DNA of 64,000 nucleotides, taken from assembly GCA_030686995.1 (NCBI GenBank), contig CM060702.1, positions 69,531,440 to 69,595,439 of the forward strand, written 5' to 3'. Below, piece by piece: positions 46,201-57,455 of the stretch (its first letter is position 1; the number at the start of each line of letters is the position of its first letter). Source of the stretch: Artemisia argyi. Its lineage: Eukaryota; Streptophyta; Magnoliopsida; Asterales; Asteraceae. The notes beneath the pieces were generated by a model that was not told where the DNA came from, ran no database searches, and worked only from the letters and a program-made list of their open reading frames with translations. The translations under genes and the position numbers were made by a program.

Positions 46201-47463
46201 ATCTGTAACTGAGTTGGAAGAATATATTATATGCAGTAGAAACTAATATACATATTATAATTGCCGAAAAATTCAAAGGGATTTTTTTTATCTGTGAAGC
46301 TGAATACGGCTTATTTAATCTTAAGAGTTAGTACCCTATGCTTTTGTTGGAAGAAAGGAAGCATTGTCACTTGTTATATAACGGAAAAATCATTGTTGGA
46401 CCTTGTATTCTAGGGTAAGAAAATTCTGTCAGTTCTGCTACTATCCGGATGTATCTGGCTATTGTATCTGATTTTTAAACCATTTTTTGTTCACCAAATT
46501 TATTTTAACGGGATAAGAAAATGCCTTGACTAGTATAACCTTGGTTTTCAAACAAAATGGGCAAGTTAATTATATTAACTTAAACTGCCAAACTGTCAGC
46601 TGACTTCTGTTGGGCAGAAAGTAGTGTCCGTTGGCAAGAAGCTTTTAAAACAAAAGCATAGTGGCCGTATAAATAATGTTAGTAGTAATACGACCAAATA
46701 AGGTACTTTACTTTGTAGAGGTGTCAAATTCATCTCTTTTACAGTTTACTTTCGCCTGTTTGTGACTTTAAGTTGTTTTTTTAATCGCAAAGGGGTAATA
46801 TAGGAAAGCCAAAAAAGGCTAGCAAGTGAACAGATTAAACAATCGAACAGTCGAACCATTAACAGGTTGAAAGCCGCCTACACCTTTTCCAATGAATACA
46901 ACCTCCTAAATGGTTTAATTTAAATATTTTGATTATCTTTTTAATTAAATTGTTGCTGTAATCATGATGACTATTATTTTATTAAAATGTTGTTTGCCGC
47001 TAGCCCTATCTTGACCCACCAGTCTTGCCACCTCTACTTGAATCTTGATGGTGTAACAGGAGAAAAAGTATGTTTTCATGATGTCTTTCTATGCCTTCTG
47101 GTTTTTGATTAATTGTTGACATCTGCTCTATTTTGGTTGCAGGGAATGAGATGTCCAGCAAACACGCACAAACCAAGTTTTCATGTGAACACAAGTGTAA
47201 TGTCAAAGCACAGTAACGGTAAGGGACCGGCCTCAAGTCATAGAGGAGGAGGAGGCATACCAAATATTGACGAAACAATGACGGAAGAGGAATTTATGGA
47301 ATGGGTACAAAACGCAGTTCAATCGGGCATGTTTGACAAATTTGCAGCTAATGGTGGCCCGGAGACCCCTCCAAATAGCTCGAAAAATGGGAGTGCGAGT
47401 AACGGAGGTGGCGCTGGTGGCAGCAATAGCAGTAAAAGAAAGAAGAAAGGTAAGAAATGGTGA
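40274..47463 (+). CDS. DnaJ-domain membrane co-chaperone with C-terminal Jiv-type domain (DNAJC14-like)
   Basis: Nine exons join in phase to 743 residues: 40274-41104, 41788-41917, 42017-42468, 42610-42690, 42779-42877, 45597-45755, 45851-45937, 46030-46101 and 47143-47463. All junctions are GT/AG. The N-terminus is Lys/Ser-rich and low in complexity. Hydrophobic segments lie at about 215-330 and on into exon 3 (NILLVLFMVWL, FFTVIWCSIFTVVAMM, IIGLVALFVGFTIGLLLL), suggesting several membrane spans. The J domain follows at about 445-515 (DHYSALGLSRF, then HPDKN carrying the HPD triplet that stimulates Hsp70). Then comes the Cys-containing Jiv90-like region (RIACQRCGGFHMWF, CKDFHPTKDGDGWVEQ, RAYVCADSKIYDATEWYLCQ, GMRCPANTHKPSFHVN), and a Gly/Ser-rich tail ends in Lys residues. 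This arrangement matches human DNAJC14 and its plant relatives, which are thought to act at the ER membrane; the client is unknown. Confidence 0.88.
43569..44408. mobile_element. Non-autonomous hAT element in intron 5 of the DnaJ gene
   Basis: An 840-bp segment flanked by exact 8-bp repeats TTTAGAAG (43561-43568 and 44409-44416). The ends pair as an imperfect inverted repeat (CATTGTTGTAAGTATCGGTC against the complement of GACTGATTTTTACAACCTTG). GC-rich subterminal blocks (GGCGGGGGATATATCGGC on the left, CGACCGCCGCGGTACCCCC on the right) face each other. A 36-bp GTGTGTTTAGGATTAGGG unit is tandemly repeated inside. No transposase is encoded. Confidence 0.85.
44417..45596 (+). other. Remainder of DnaJ intron 5
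   Basis: AT-rich intron sequence between the hAT element and the exon 6 acceptor (TATGTTTCAG at 45587-45596). No gene or clear repeat noted. The intron is 2.7 kb in all, the longest in the coding part. Confidence 0.5.
46716..47036. mobile_element. Probable hAT-type MITE in intron 8 of the DnaJ gene
   Basis: It starts TAGAGGTGTCAA and ends TTGCCACCTCTA, an inverted repeat of 12 bases with one mismatch, close to the ends of the MITE at 8342-8720. A clean 8-bp target repeat was not found, so boundaries may be off by a few bases. Confidence 0.5.
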
Positions 47464-50023
47464 CCAATTAGAATTGGTGAGATACTGAGATGTATATGGG
47501 CATATGAAATACCTTTCCTAAAATGGGAGCTCAAAGTCATACATAATAGTTTTTTCAACATTTGCTAACTGAGTTTACAACTATATTGAAAGAGATTCCG
47601 ACCATAAATGTCTCATAGACTCATGATCCTCATGGCCTGGAACCGGCACTAGAGGTGGCTGTTCCAATCCGTTTAAGGTAAGAATAGGTTGATTTTTGAC
47701 CATGTATATTATGTTTAACTGGTCATATGTGCAAGGTAAAAAAAGTAAAACTAAGCAGCTCGAATAGGTCAAGCAAGTTAAAAGTTAGCCAAAGTGTATT
47801 TCTGGTTAATACAACGTACTAACATGTTTTCTTCACTAAGTAGGATTAATATAGACCGTCATAGTGGTCAAAAAGGGTTATGAGTCAAACACATCCTAAC
47901 GTGAACTGTGTCAGACTGAACTACTTTTGACCTGTAACCAAACTAGTAAGCAGATGAATACTGAATGTATTTGTCGAGTTTATGACATTGGTTTAAGCAG
48001 ATGTTTGAGACTTGGGAGTAAAGATGGACACGAACAAGGACCAGTTAGTCTTTTTTAGGGATTGGTCGGTCCTGGACTTGACCAGTATATTGACATTGAG
48101 GCTTGGAATGGCTAAACCCTCCCACTTAATATCAATTTACAGATGAGGACTGAAACCGATTTTTAGAAACCTTACTGTTTATTTTGAATGTTTGAAGGTG
48201 TTTGTTTGCTTAATGACCAGTTCCATATCAACCATGAGTTTTCCAAAAAGTTATCGAGCTTCACTCTACGCAGATCTCTAAAGTCGTATCAGTTTATCTA
48301 AAAGTTAGGGAAAATGATTTTGTTGGTACTGGTTTCAGCAACTCTCTGAGAAGCCATTGGTCTAGTTTGACTATGAGAGGACTGCCATGGCGATTTATCA
48401 GTTTGATTTGAAGGGGACTATCGAGTGATTTGGTTCCTAAATTTGAACACAAGTTTTGTTTTAAGAAAGGACCAATCCCAAATAAGGGAGAAGTCAAAAA
48501 CAGCCAACAGCAAAACAATTATCTCAAAGGAGAGATGAAAAGGTGCAATTAGAATATTAGTATTACGTTCAATCGATAACATAGGCCTTAGAGCATTACC
48601 CAATTTACACCTTACAAAGTGCAATACATCGCTGCATCTACATTTCATCATTTGCATTACATTACTTGCAATGCATTAGACTTTTCAAACTGTAACAAAG
48701 CTTATCATGTGATATTCTTACTTTTTGGATGCAAACTGATAGGCACTACTTTTTGGGTGTTTTAACTCTTGCAATTTTGTGTCAGTTTTTTAAATGAACA
48801 CCTTACATAAACCATTACCAAAATAAACACTTTTAAAAAGATTTACCAAAATCGAAGCGAGAAAACATTTGGGCGAGCAAAGAATTTGCTCGCCATGTTC
48901 TTTGTCTTTTAGCGAGAACGGCGAGCAAAAAATGGGACGAGCAAGCGTTTTGCTCTTCATGTTCTTTGTCTTATAGCGAAAAATGTTTATCTTCTAAAAT
49001 CGGCGAGCAAAAGGGGAGGGTGAGCAAAATCAAAATGCTCGATGTGTCGATTTTCGTAAATCTCTAGTGTAGGTTTTTGTAATTTTTGTAATTCGTAAAA
49101 AGGTTGAGATATGATGGGTAGAAAGCTCGTAACGAGTTGAGCATAAGTAGGCTCATTTAATAATCTAGTTCGAGCTAGAGCTTTATATATAAAGATCAAC
49201 TAAGCTCGCAAGCCGCGAGCGTAAATGAGCATTAAAAATATGTATGTATATGTATAACTATAAACGAGCTTGAACTAAATAAAACGCTTAGTATGGTTAA
49301 CAAGATGAGTTTGATTTGAGCTTTAATTTCGTCTAGTTCCTTATAAAAATGAGTCAAACCCTAGTTGACCTCGTGCTTGTGAATTTTGTCACGAGCCAAG
49401 CTGGAGCTTTTATAGTTATAAACGAGCCGAGTTCAAACTTTTAAAAATCTCTCAAGCTCGACTCGTTCCAACATACTAAAATGCACTTATTTGGCAAGAC
49501 CTATAAGACCAAAACAATCACATATAAGTTTAAGTCACATAAACAACTATATGAAATAAATCCATCAGTAATAAAATATATTATTTTAAGAATCGGTTAT
49601 TCATACCCTATTTAAGTGATATCTTCACAACCTCTAATAGATTTATGTTTTTGTTTGTTTAAAACGGAAAAGATTTATTTGGTAAATCAGAAACAACAGT
49701 TGATTTTACAAGGATTTATCTAAAAGTTTTAACTCAACAAAGGTATCCCAACTCACACCCATAGGTGTTGAGTGGCTCTTCATAAAAAACAACCCAAGCA
49801 ATATTCGGGTATTTTTTGATAACCGAAAGAGTTAGAGGTTAAAAATTGAAAATGATTTTACTTATTTTTTCCATTTTTGAACACAATGTTTTTGACTTGT
49901 TTATTAGCAAAAATAGTAATAAAGTACAAAAAGTTTATAAAAACTTTATTAATATCACGTGGAAGGAGGTAACGCTGATCACAAAGGGGTATAACATTAG
50001 AGAAAGAAAGCTAAAAAAAGAAT
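47464..50023. other. Intergenic region between the DnaJ and tRNA-Val genes
   Basis: The first few hundred bases should hold the DnaJ 3' UTR. Around 47640-47790, CTAGAGGTGGCTGTTCCAAT resembles a decayed hAT end. 48860-49030 is rich in the motif GCGAGCAAA and its complement. 49120-49470 contains many AGCTCG/CGAGCT pieces typical of an old, decayed miniature transposon. No reading frame looks like a gene. Confidence 0.45.
48872..48894. repeat. Perfect 10-bp inverted repeat with 3-base loop
   Basis: GGCGAGCAAA and TTTGCTCGCC surround GAA. Related arms recur nearby (GACGAGCAAGC...GCTCTTC near 48938-48958 and GGCGAGCAAAAGG near 49002), so the region is a cluster of similar hairpin-prone units. Confidence 0.65.
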
Positions 50024-50096
50024 TGTTCCTGCCCGGGATCGAACCGGAGACCTTTTGCGTGTAAAGCAAACGTGATAACCACTACACCACAGAAAC
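50024..50096 (-). tRNA. tRNA-Val (anticodon UAC)
   Basis: The minus strand folds as a 73-base tRNA: acceptor arms GTTTCTG and CAGGAAC plus discriminator A, D-arm with the A box GTGTAGTGGTT, an anticodon arm with stem TTTGC/GCAAA and loop TTTACAC (anticodon TAC in DNA), and T-arm with the B box GGTTCGATCCC. There is no intron. A run of seven Ts downstream on the minus strand (complement of 50013-50019) can end Pol III transcription. All stems pair, with one G-T pair in the acceptor. Confidence 0.95.
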
Positions 50097-50752
50097 ATCT
50101 TGTTAACGACTCTCTAAACATATATTAATCCTCACATAAAGACATGTTAAAACTTGCTTGTGCGTTCATCATCGGTTCGTATTGGGTTGTTTGGTTTATT
50201 TGGTTCGGTTAAAACTCCTAATCCCCTCAATATCGAACCAAATTTGAATTGGATTAAACCAAACCGAATAACCCGAATTACATAATTTTAGTTATTTATT
50301 TATTTAATTATCTAGAATTTTTGCATACAAAAAAAAAAATTTTAAGCATAAAAAATTTTATATTTATACTATGAAAGAGTTTTATTTTTTTATTTATTAT
50401 TTTTAAAATAAATATATAAAAAGTATGTATACTTATGTGAATTCGGTTTTTGGTTTGCCTCGGTTTTCATTTTTGCCAAACCATAACTGAATCGAAAATC
50501 AAATACTTAATTTATTTTGGTTCGATTTTGTCAAATTCGATGCGGTTAAAAATTCGATTCAGCTTTTTTGATTCGGTTCAGTTTTGGTTTTCGATTTCCA
50601 ACCCAAATTCTGCACCCCTAATTCAATGGGCTGTAAATGTGACCCAACTTCACCGACCCATAAAAACACTTGAAAAGTTGAAAGCAACAAAACAATATCC
50701 TAAAACCCCGTATGTACAATTTCATATTATCTTTTTGAGGTTTTTCATTTCA
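50097..50752 (+). other. Upstream flank of the plastid S6 gene
   Basis: Holds the S6 promoter and 5' UTR. 50160-50620 is rich in TCGGTT/AACCGA pieces (GGTTTATTTGGTTCGGTT, AACCAAACCGAATAACCCG), the look of a decayed miniature element whose right end may be CACCCCTAAT near 50612. The first in-frame ATG that starts a transit-peptide-like sequence is at 50753. Confidence 0.45.
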
Positions 50753-52891
50753 ATGGAGTCACTAATTCTATCATCATCCTCTTCAACTATTAGTAGTAAT
50801 GGTTTATTATTAGACACAAATCATACCTTAAATCCAATTTCAAGAAATGGGTTCAGCTTATCTTTCCCATTTTCTTCACAAAATTTGTCATTTAGTAGAA
50901 AATCAGTGATTTTGTCAGCTAAAAAGGATAATTATGATAAGAAGAAGAAGAAAGAAGATAGACATAGCTTTGTACCAAAAGAAGATGAGACTACTGGCCT
51001 TTTTCCTGAATCAGTTTTGCTCAAACAGGTATAATTTTTTTTTTTTTTTTTCCTGAGATGGGTTTGTGTTGAATTACTGTAATTTTGATGAAATCATTGT
51101 TTTTTTAGTGTATGTCGGTAGACTATAGATATGGTATGTGTTTATCATTATAAACTAGTTTCTTTAAAATTATAGTTTTACCCTTAACCAGTTCGTAAAG
51201 AACTTACGTCAAGAGTCCGGATAAATGATGATTGAGATGAGATTCCGCATTTTCGAACTGTTTGGAGAATTCTATATTTGCATATTTGCGCAATAGAAAC
51301 ATCAAAATGACGTAAGTTAATTCCCTAATTAGTAACACAACACGTTTTTGAACTAAAATGCCCCTAATTAGTAACACAACACGTTTTAAGGGCACGATAA
51401 ATAATCTGTAATTTATGATGGAGTATTTTCTTTGTAAATGTATGTCTATATGTTCTTTCGTGTGATATACGCACATATGTTTTTGTTGGGTCAATTCCCT
51501 TTTGCATCTGGCATGTGCATACATATAAAGATCAAGATCTCTTTAATTGATTTTTGAGTTTATTAACTTGGAATTGGTTTGTATTTCAGAAAGTAGTTCA
51601 GGAAGACGGTAAACTTCTTCCGGATTTTGCAGATGACGATGAACGTAAGTCAAATGATGTTTTGACTTTATGTACTGATTTGTTTGTGTTCTGATTTTAT
51701 AATAGTTTCTCAGGTTATAATTAATATTATTCCCTACATGAAGTATAATTAGAGCTAACTGTAATGTTTCTTTGTCTGTAGAGGAACTCTATGATGCTCT
51801 AAATCTTATGCTGGAAAGTGATTTGGATGCCGAACAAAGTATGTTCCTTTATCTTTTCTTCCTCCTAATGTTGATGACAAGTAGGCGATATTATTGTATC
51901 CTTCTATGTACCATGAAAAGTGCAATATGTGTTCTTTTGGGCTAATTTTTAGCCATTCTCTTTGATTCAAGTTATTGTTTCTTGCCAATGGCGCGTACCT
52001 CAGTTGGTAATGGGTGGAGCATCTTTGCACCTAACAAGCACAAGGTCAAGGTTCAATCCTTGGCACCCCATAGCCACAATCGTTGAGTGAGTCATGTATG
52101 CCCCTCACATTATGGAAAGGCAGCCGATTGTGGGCCGGTTCGGGTTACCGTTTATTAACCTTTTGCACCTAACAAGTTACTAATCTTGGTATTGTTATTA
52201 AAGGGTAAATTAGATATTTGATTGATAAACAAATGCTTTTAATACAAGTCCCTTTTAAGTCAGCTGTTGCAACCGGAGTACAAGGTTTTTATAACTTGTA
52301 AGCACATAGACTAAAGCATTTGTGATTTAGCATTTTCAAAACAGTGGAGCTAACATAGAACTGAAACAAGCCATCAAGTTGAATTGTATTTGTTGTACAC
52401 TTGTACCCCCTTTGTTTTACGTTACACCAATTTGTTTTCCATGTATATAGCACAAGGTGTACCTTGGTATAATTTTTGGGCTCTTTAAAGCTTGAATGTG
52501 TCCATATTTATAGCTTTTGACATGAAAAGCAGTACATTTGACATTACAAAACTATGACGACTAAGCCTTTTGCCAACTAGTTTTCATTAAATTGATAAAC
52601 TTCAAATTAGTGGTGCAAATTCAACGAACTATGTTCTTCATTGTGTCTGAATTGGATCAAACATTATACTAAGACTTCTTTTTATGTATCCATGCTTATT
52701 TTTTATCTCGACCTTTCGATGTTGAATATGATAAGTTTAGCTTTGTATTCCTCATCATGTGGGTCATGTGTTCTTATTATCTATTTCTTCTTACCTTATT
52801 CTTTGCAGATCGTCACTACGAAGTGGTCTATCTAATCCATGAGAACTTCGAAGAAGAAGTTGAGAAAGTTAATCTGAAAGTTCAAGGTGAT

Positions 52892-52931
<40 letters not shown>

Positions 52932-54011
52932 TTGTTGTTGTTTTTTTGAACGGCGGGTTAGTTGTTAAATGTTAGTTGTTGGCTCGAGTTGGTGTCGCAT
53001 CCTCGGGCAGAGATACCAACCGCGAGCCTCTCCTTAGGGGATAACCCCACTCCTATTCCCGATTTGCCTGATATCATTAGAGCTTGTGGTTCCCAAGTGA
53101 GGACTTCCCGGTCGGTCACCCAAACCGGTACTACTCTCACTTGGGCTCACTTAACTACTTAAGCCTTTACCACTAGACCACAAGCCCCATGATAAGTTCA
53201 AGGTGATCATTGGTTCTATTGGTACCTACGCATGAAAGCTTCTGTACTATCAGTTCAAATATATAAATATCCTCAGAATTTCAACTTAAAAGAGTCAAAA
53301 TGTGTGCTTTTTGTTTAAACTAACATGGGTTTTTCCATTCTATTTTTTTCTCAAAAAATGATTTATGAGTTAGGCCTGATAAGTATTAGAAAATAGTAAT
53401 ATATACTGTAATGCGTAAAATAGAGGTTTGACTCTCTAAATTCCTTTGACTTTTAAGAATGTCAGATTATGCAACTTCAGCTTAAGTTTAGTGTCGCAAA
53501 AATATTAAATTTGGAAGTCGTGTGTATCAATATTTGTATCATGTTGTTGACCTTTTATATTGCAGAGTTTCTTACGGAGAAAAAAGGCAGAGTTCATAGA
53601 TTCAGTGACTGGGGACTTAGAAGACTGGCATACAAAATAAAAAAAGCAAAAAATGCACATTACATCTTGATGAACTTCGAGATTGAAGCGAAATGGATCA
53701 ATGATTTCAAGAGCATGCTAGATAAAGATGAGAGAGTCATCCGACACCTTGTTATGAAACAGGATGAGGCTATCACAGAGGAATGTGTCCCTCCTCCTGA
53801 GTTCCAAACGCTTCGTGCTGATATGGATGACAATGATGATGATGACGATGAAGAAGAAGGTGAATACGAAGATGATGATGAGGATGATGAAGTGAGCAAC
53901 AATAGCGATGATCCTGGTATTATTTATGTCGATGATGATGAGGATACGGCTGATCAAGGAAAAGAAAAAAACCGTAAACCCGCAGGTATAAAAGTTGGAG
54001 GACGGAGATAA
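50753..54011 (+). CDS. RPS6: Plastid 30S ribosomal protein bS6c with transit peptide
   Basis: Five exons join in phase to 303 residues: 50753-51028, 51590-51644, 51782-51838, 52809-52886 and 53566-54011. The first 55 or so residues are Ser-rich with few acids (MESLILSSSSS), a typical chloroplast transit peptide, followed by a Lys-rich stretch. The S6 fold spans about residues 130-225: HYEVVYLIHENFEEEVEKVN, FLTEKKGRVHRFSDWGLRRL, AYKIKKAKNAHYILMNFEI and RVIRHLVMKQDEAITEE, closely like plastid S6 of other plants. S6 binds 16S rRNA in the 30S platform. The C-terminus has a long Asp/Glu-rich tail (about 240-290). The ATG is chosen because the upstream in-frame stretch is not coding-like. A SINE lies directly at the exon 4 donor. 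Confidence 0.93.
51981..52190 (+). mobile_element. tRNA-derived SINE in intron 3 of the S6 gene
   Basis: The head has tRNA promoter boxes: an A box (TACCTCAGTTGGTAATGGG) and a B box (GGTTCAATCCT) about 40 bases apart, followed by a tRNA-unrelated body (TGGGCCGGTTCGGGTTACCG). Short TATTGTT repeats near 51973 and 52189 may be target copies. It is not a tRNA gene because the anticodon and acceptor stems do not form. Confidence 0.65.
52892..53193 (-). mobile_element. tRNA-derived SINE at the exon 4 splice donor of the S6 gene
   Basis: The minus strand begins ATCATGGGGCTTGTGGTCTA, with an A box (GTGGTCTAGTGGTAAAGG) and a decayed B box, and ends in CAACAACAAC plus a poly(A) tail (plus-strand T-run from about 52894). 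A 14-bp direct repeat AAGTTCAAGGTGAT flanks it exactly (52878-52891 and 53194-53207). The left repeat includes the last bases of exon 4 and the GT of its donor, so the insertion duplicated a splice site. Confidence 0.88.
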
Positions 54012-55539
54012 CTTTAAAGGGGTCAGAATGTTTGGTTGATGGTTTTTGTTCTTGTGTTGTAACATTGATATTATAGGAACCAGTAATCTTATTTCAAGGT
54101 TTGAGAACCTTGTGTTCTATAAAGAGATTTATGTTTGACTTTTAAGTCAAATGTGGTAAAATTCTTGTAGACCTCTATGTATGTAAGTTAGATGTGCTAC
54201 GTGATTGTTGAGCTCACTTAGCATGTTCTCGATGTTTTGTCTTGCAATTAGTAATTCTGGTAAATCTTTTGTATTGGTTTGTAACAAATTCATGAGACAT
54301 ATTATTTTTTATACATAGAAAATACATAGATTTTTATTTAGTTATCCACTAAAGAAACACTAAACTCTGTTCTCGAGTTTTGTTTTTAAAAGAACGGAAG
54401 AGGATGGGAAGGGAAGTCAAAAATATTGGTGTTCTCAAGCTTTTTTTTAGAAGGAATAGTAGGGGATGGGAAGGGGTGAGGGAGGGAAGCTATGGGTTTT
54501 TTTTTGTGTAAATTTGTTCCTTTCAATATTGAGGGGATTAGGAAGGAAAGATGGTTACTTATAGGCTTATGTAAAATTACAATTATATCCTTAATTTTCA
54601 ATCATTATCACGTAAGTGGGTTAGTAACAACTGTGATTGATCACTAGCAAAAAGGATGATCAACTTGCACATTTTTTTTAACATCAAAATATAAACGTAA
54701 TATCCCTTTTTTTTATGATCAACTGACACCTAATTTAGAAATAAACATTGATTTACAAGGTATGCATTATGCATATAAACGTAATTGTGTAGTTAGGGTT
54801 TTGGATAGTGGAGATGATGACAGCAATGATGACGGTGGAGATGATGATTATTGATGTTGTTGTGGTGTGTTGGTGATTGGCGGCGGTGTGGTGGCTGTGT
54901 GGTGGTGGCGATGTAGATGGTGGTGGTGTCGATGTAGATAGCGATGTAGCTGTGTGTGTGTGTTGTATCTGATTAAAAGTGACCAAAATCACGCATTTGA
55001 GATGCAACGACTTGCATTCGATGCATTTCTATTCTAACAAAAGGTCGTTTTGTTACTTTCTAACGATTGTTTTGGTTTCCATAAGGTTACTTTAGACTGG
55101 GTTTTCTTATGAAATGGTTTGTCTGGAATTATATTATGGATGCGGTTACACATTTTTAATAATCATTATTGATAGTAATGATTTTAAGCGGATACGCATT
55201 TTTTATAATTATTGGAGGTCGTTACAATAATGGTTTAAGCGGTTAAACGTTTTTAATGATACTGCTTATTCTTTATTCAGGATTTTTGCTCTAAAACTTA
55301 GTTTTAGGTCTTAATTAAGTTTTCCAATTGGTTTGGAGTGAATTGGAGTCGTATTGATCGCGTTTTTAATTTTTATGTGATTAAGTGTCAAAGCTGAGTA
55401 ATCGAGTCTGAAAATCAGTAGGTGTTTTTGATTTTTCATTTTCAAATCTTAAGGAGTTAGGAGATATCCTTTTACAGGAGTAATATTTGGGTTATGTGTG
55501 ACTTCCTGGAATGTACTTTCAAATCAATTGCAAACGTAG
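54012..55539. other. Intergenic region downstream of the S6 gene
   Basis: The S6 3' UTR probably ends within the first 250 bases. 54795-54965 is a low-complexity stretch of GATGATGAT, GGTGGTGG and TGTGTGTG units. Two pieces around 55130-55260 repeat a GCGGTTACACATTTTTAATAAT-like sequence three times with variation. No gene found. Confidence 0.45.
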
Positions 55540-56720
55540 TTTTTTTTTAACGACGGCATATTATTAGAAAAACTAGCAAGAAGCTAGCAATTACAAAGAC
55601 ATGTTAAACCAATCAGTCCAACTAATACAAATTTTGCCTCTAAATTTTAACCAAGAAAATGCAAATAAGCGGATACTATTGAACATGTCGCAAATTCTTA
55701 TGAATTGAGAATTAAAAACAACATTGTTCCTATAACGCCAAAGAATCCAACAAGTAGAAGCAAATATGACATACGCCCGGTCTCGTTTATCTTTAGAAGC
55801 GTTCCATGAAGAGACCCAGCTATCCCAATCGACACAAGAATTGAACAACGGGAACTTTAGATCACACCAACCTCAAATAAGCCTCCAAATATTTGAAGCA
55901 GCACTGCACGAGAAGAAAATATGAGAGTTCGATTCAACATGCCCATTGCAAATAGGACACATGATCGAAACAATGTCTATGCCACGAGCAGAAAGGTTGA
56001 AACAATGAGGGAGTTTATCAAGAAACAAACGCCACATGAATATGTTAACTTTCCGAGGGATAACTTTGAACCACCTTGTGCATGGAAGAGATATAGGAGA
56101 ATCAATATCATCAATATGCTTTCGAGCTACACTCACTGAGAAACTGCTATCCGAGGAGAGGGAGAAAACAACCGAATCACTTCTATCCACAATATTCGAC
56201 AAGCTGATATCAACCAACATGTTATTGAAATCAACTTGAGATCTACCCCTATTAATCTCCTCTGCCCCGTTTATTAATGAAATATCTTCCTCTTTCTGTC
56301 AAGGGAATGTCGGTCTACACCAGTCCCACGACCAAGAGCCATTAACAATGTGATCTCTAATAAGGCAATTTCTATCCTTCTCTAGATGGAACAACCTGTT
56401 ATAGCGAGCACAGAGAGGTTGATTTCCCAACCATATATCTTTCCAAAACCGAATCATAGAACCATCTCCAACATTGAAAAGAAAAGCATTTAAAGGAACA
56501 CAACCGCTTGAATGAAGCTGATAAATCGACCCAACTATACGAGCCCATAACCCATTTGATTGGCAACCAGCTAACTCGAATCCTGCTTCTTCTGCATGAA
56601 TTGATTTTAAAACTTTAACCCATAAAGTTGAAGGGTCTTTAAGCAGACTCCATCTCTATTTAAGCAAAAGCGAGAGGTTGAAGGCTTTAAGACTACCAAC
56701 GCCTAAACCACCTTTAAGGT
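55540..56720 (-). mobile_element. 5'-truncated LINE, 3' end of ORF2 (reverse-transcriptase zinc-binding region)
   Basis: Read from 56720 to 55540 on the minus strand, fragments in several frames match the end of a plant LINE polyprotein: GSIYQLHSSG, GDGSMIRFWKDIWLG, a zf-RVT segment (WFKVIPRKVNIFMWRLFLDK and CPICNGHVESNSHIFFSC, frame 56220-55873) and a tail (CWILWRYRNNVVF, frame 55848-55591). Stops and frame changes show it is dead. An A-run on the minus strand (T-run at 55541-55548) marks the 3' end. The catalytic reverse-transcriptase part is missing, as usual in truncated insertions. Confidence 0.85.
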
Positions 56721-56729
56721 GCTAAAATA

Positions 56730-57400
56730 CTATATATAATGTTCTTCATCTTCATCCAGATGATCATTGCCCAATACTTTTCGATCATGCTGGTCAACTG
56801 AGTATCTTGTGGTTGGGGCGCTTGGCGGTCTTTCAAATTGGAGGCTTAATGCTCTGTTAAGCCTTTCGTTTACTGCTACTCTTGATGGTATACGCATCGA
56901 GGCCTGCTCAGATGGCTTTAGATTCCAGCTCATTCCTTCAAGTTATTCTACGCTTCTTCTTTCACCGGGTATTGCTGTGATGCCATTTGTTGTGAGGTGA
57001 TCCACAACATTTTCGACGCTGTACTGGAATCCCATATAGCTGGTATTTGATAACCTGCCTATCATGGCTATTGTGACTAGCAAGTTACTTTCACCCCCTT
57101 GCCAAGTGTCATATCCATGGGTTTGTATAGCAACTTCTACATGATTGTGGAAGTCATCAATGCTAAGAACCATATCAGGGAACATGTAGACTAAGTGCGT
57201 TCCTGCAGAGAGATCTACTTCCATGGTTCCAATGATTTGTTGGCTATCTGCCCATATAGTGTCTCTAAGAACCACCAAGGCGTTTGTTCCAGCACTTCTT
57301 CTGTGTAATACATATAGCCTTATCATAAATATGCCCAAATGGCCGACACATACATAATTCTGACAACGACCCTTACTTTAATAATTATACAAAAGACAAT
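56730..57400 (-). pseudogene. Endogenous 30K-type viral movement-protein-like sequence, interrupted
   Basis: The minus-strand frame 57338-56943 continues, after one in-frame TAA, into 56933-56730. It reads like a member of the 30K movement-protein superfamily that plant viruses use to pass through plasmodesmata: GTNALVVLRDTIWAD, a GTMEVDLS beta-strand pattern, SNLLVTIAMIGRLSNTSY, FQYSVENVVDHL and an Arg-rich tail. The first codon of the open frame is not ATG, and an AG acceptor-like site (TTGTCAG near 57357) precedes it, so it may have been an internal exon or part of a longer polyprotein. The virus group (an endogenous pararetrovirus is most likely) cannot be told. The family call is by resemblance only. 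With its stop it is not expected to make a full protein. Confidence 0.45.
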
Positions 57401-57455
57401 TGGCACGTGAAAATAATTTCACATGCGGGACCTTCGAGCTTTGGGATAGAGGTTC

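Noticed and set aside
51990..52070. tRNA-like sequence with A and B boxes in an S6 intron
   Set aside because: The boxes fit, but acceptor and anticodon stems do not pair and a SINE body follows, so it is annotated as a SINE and not as a tRNA gene.
52757..52975. Frame with a long Phe run next to S6 exon 4
   Set aside because: The Phe run is translation of the SINE poly(A)-tail T-run; the frame simply reads through the exon end.
53660..54065. Minus-strand Ser- or Ile-rich frames under the S6 last exon
   Set aside because: They are antisense readings of GAT/GAA repeats encoding the acidic tail.
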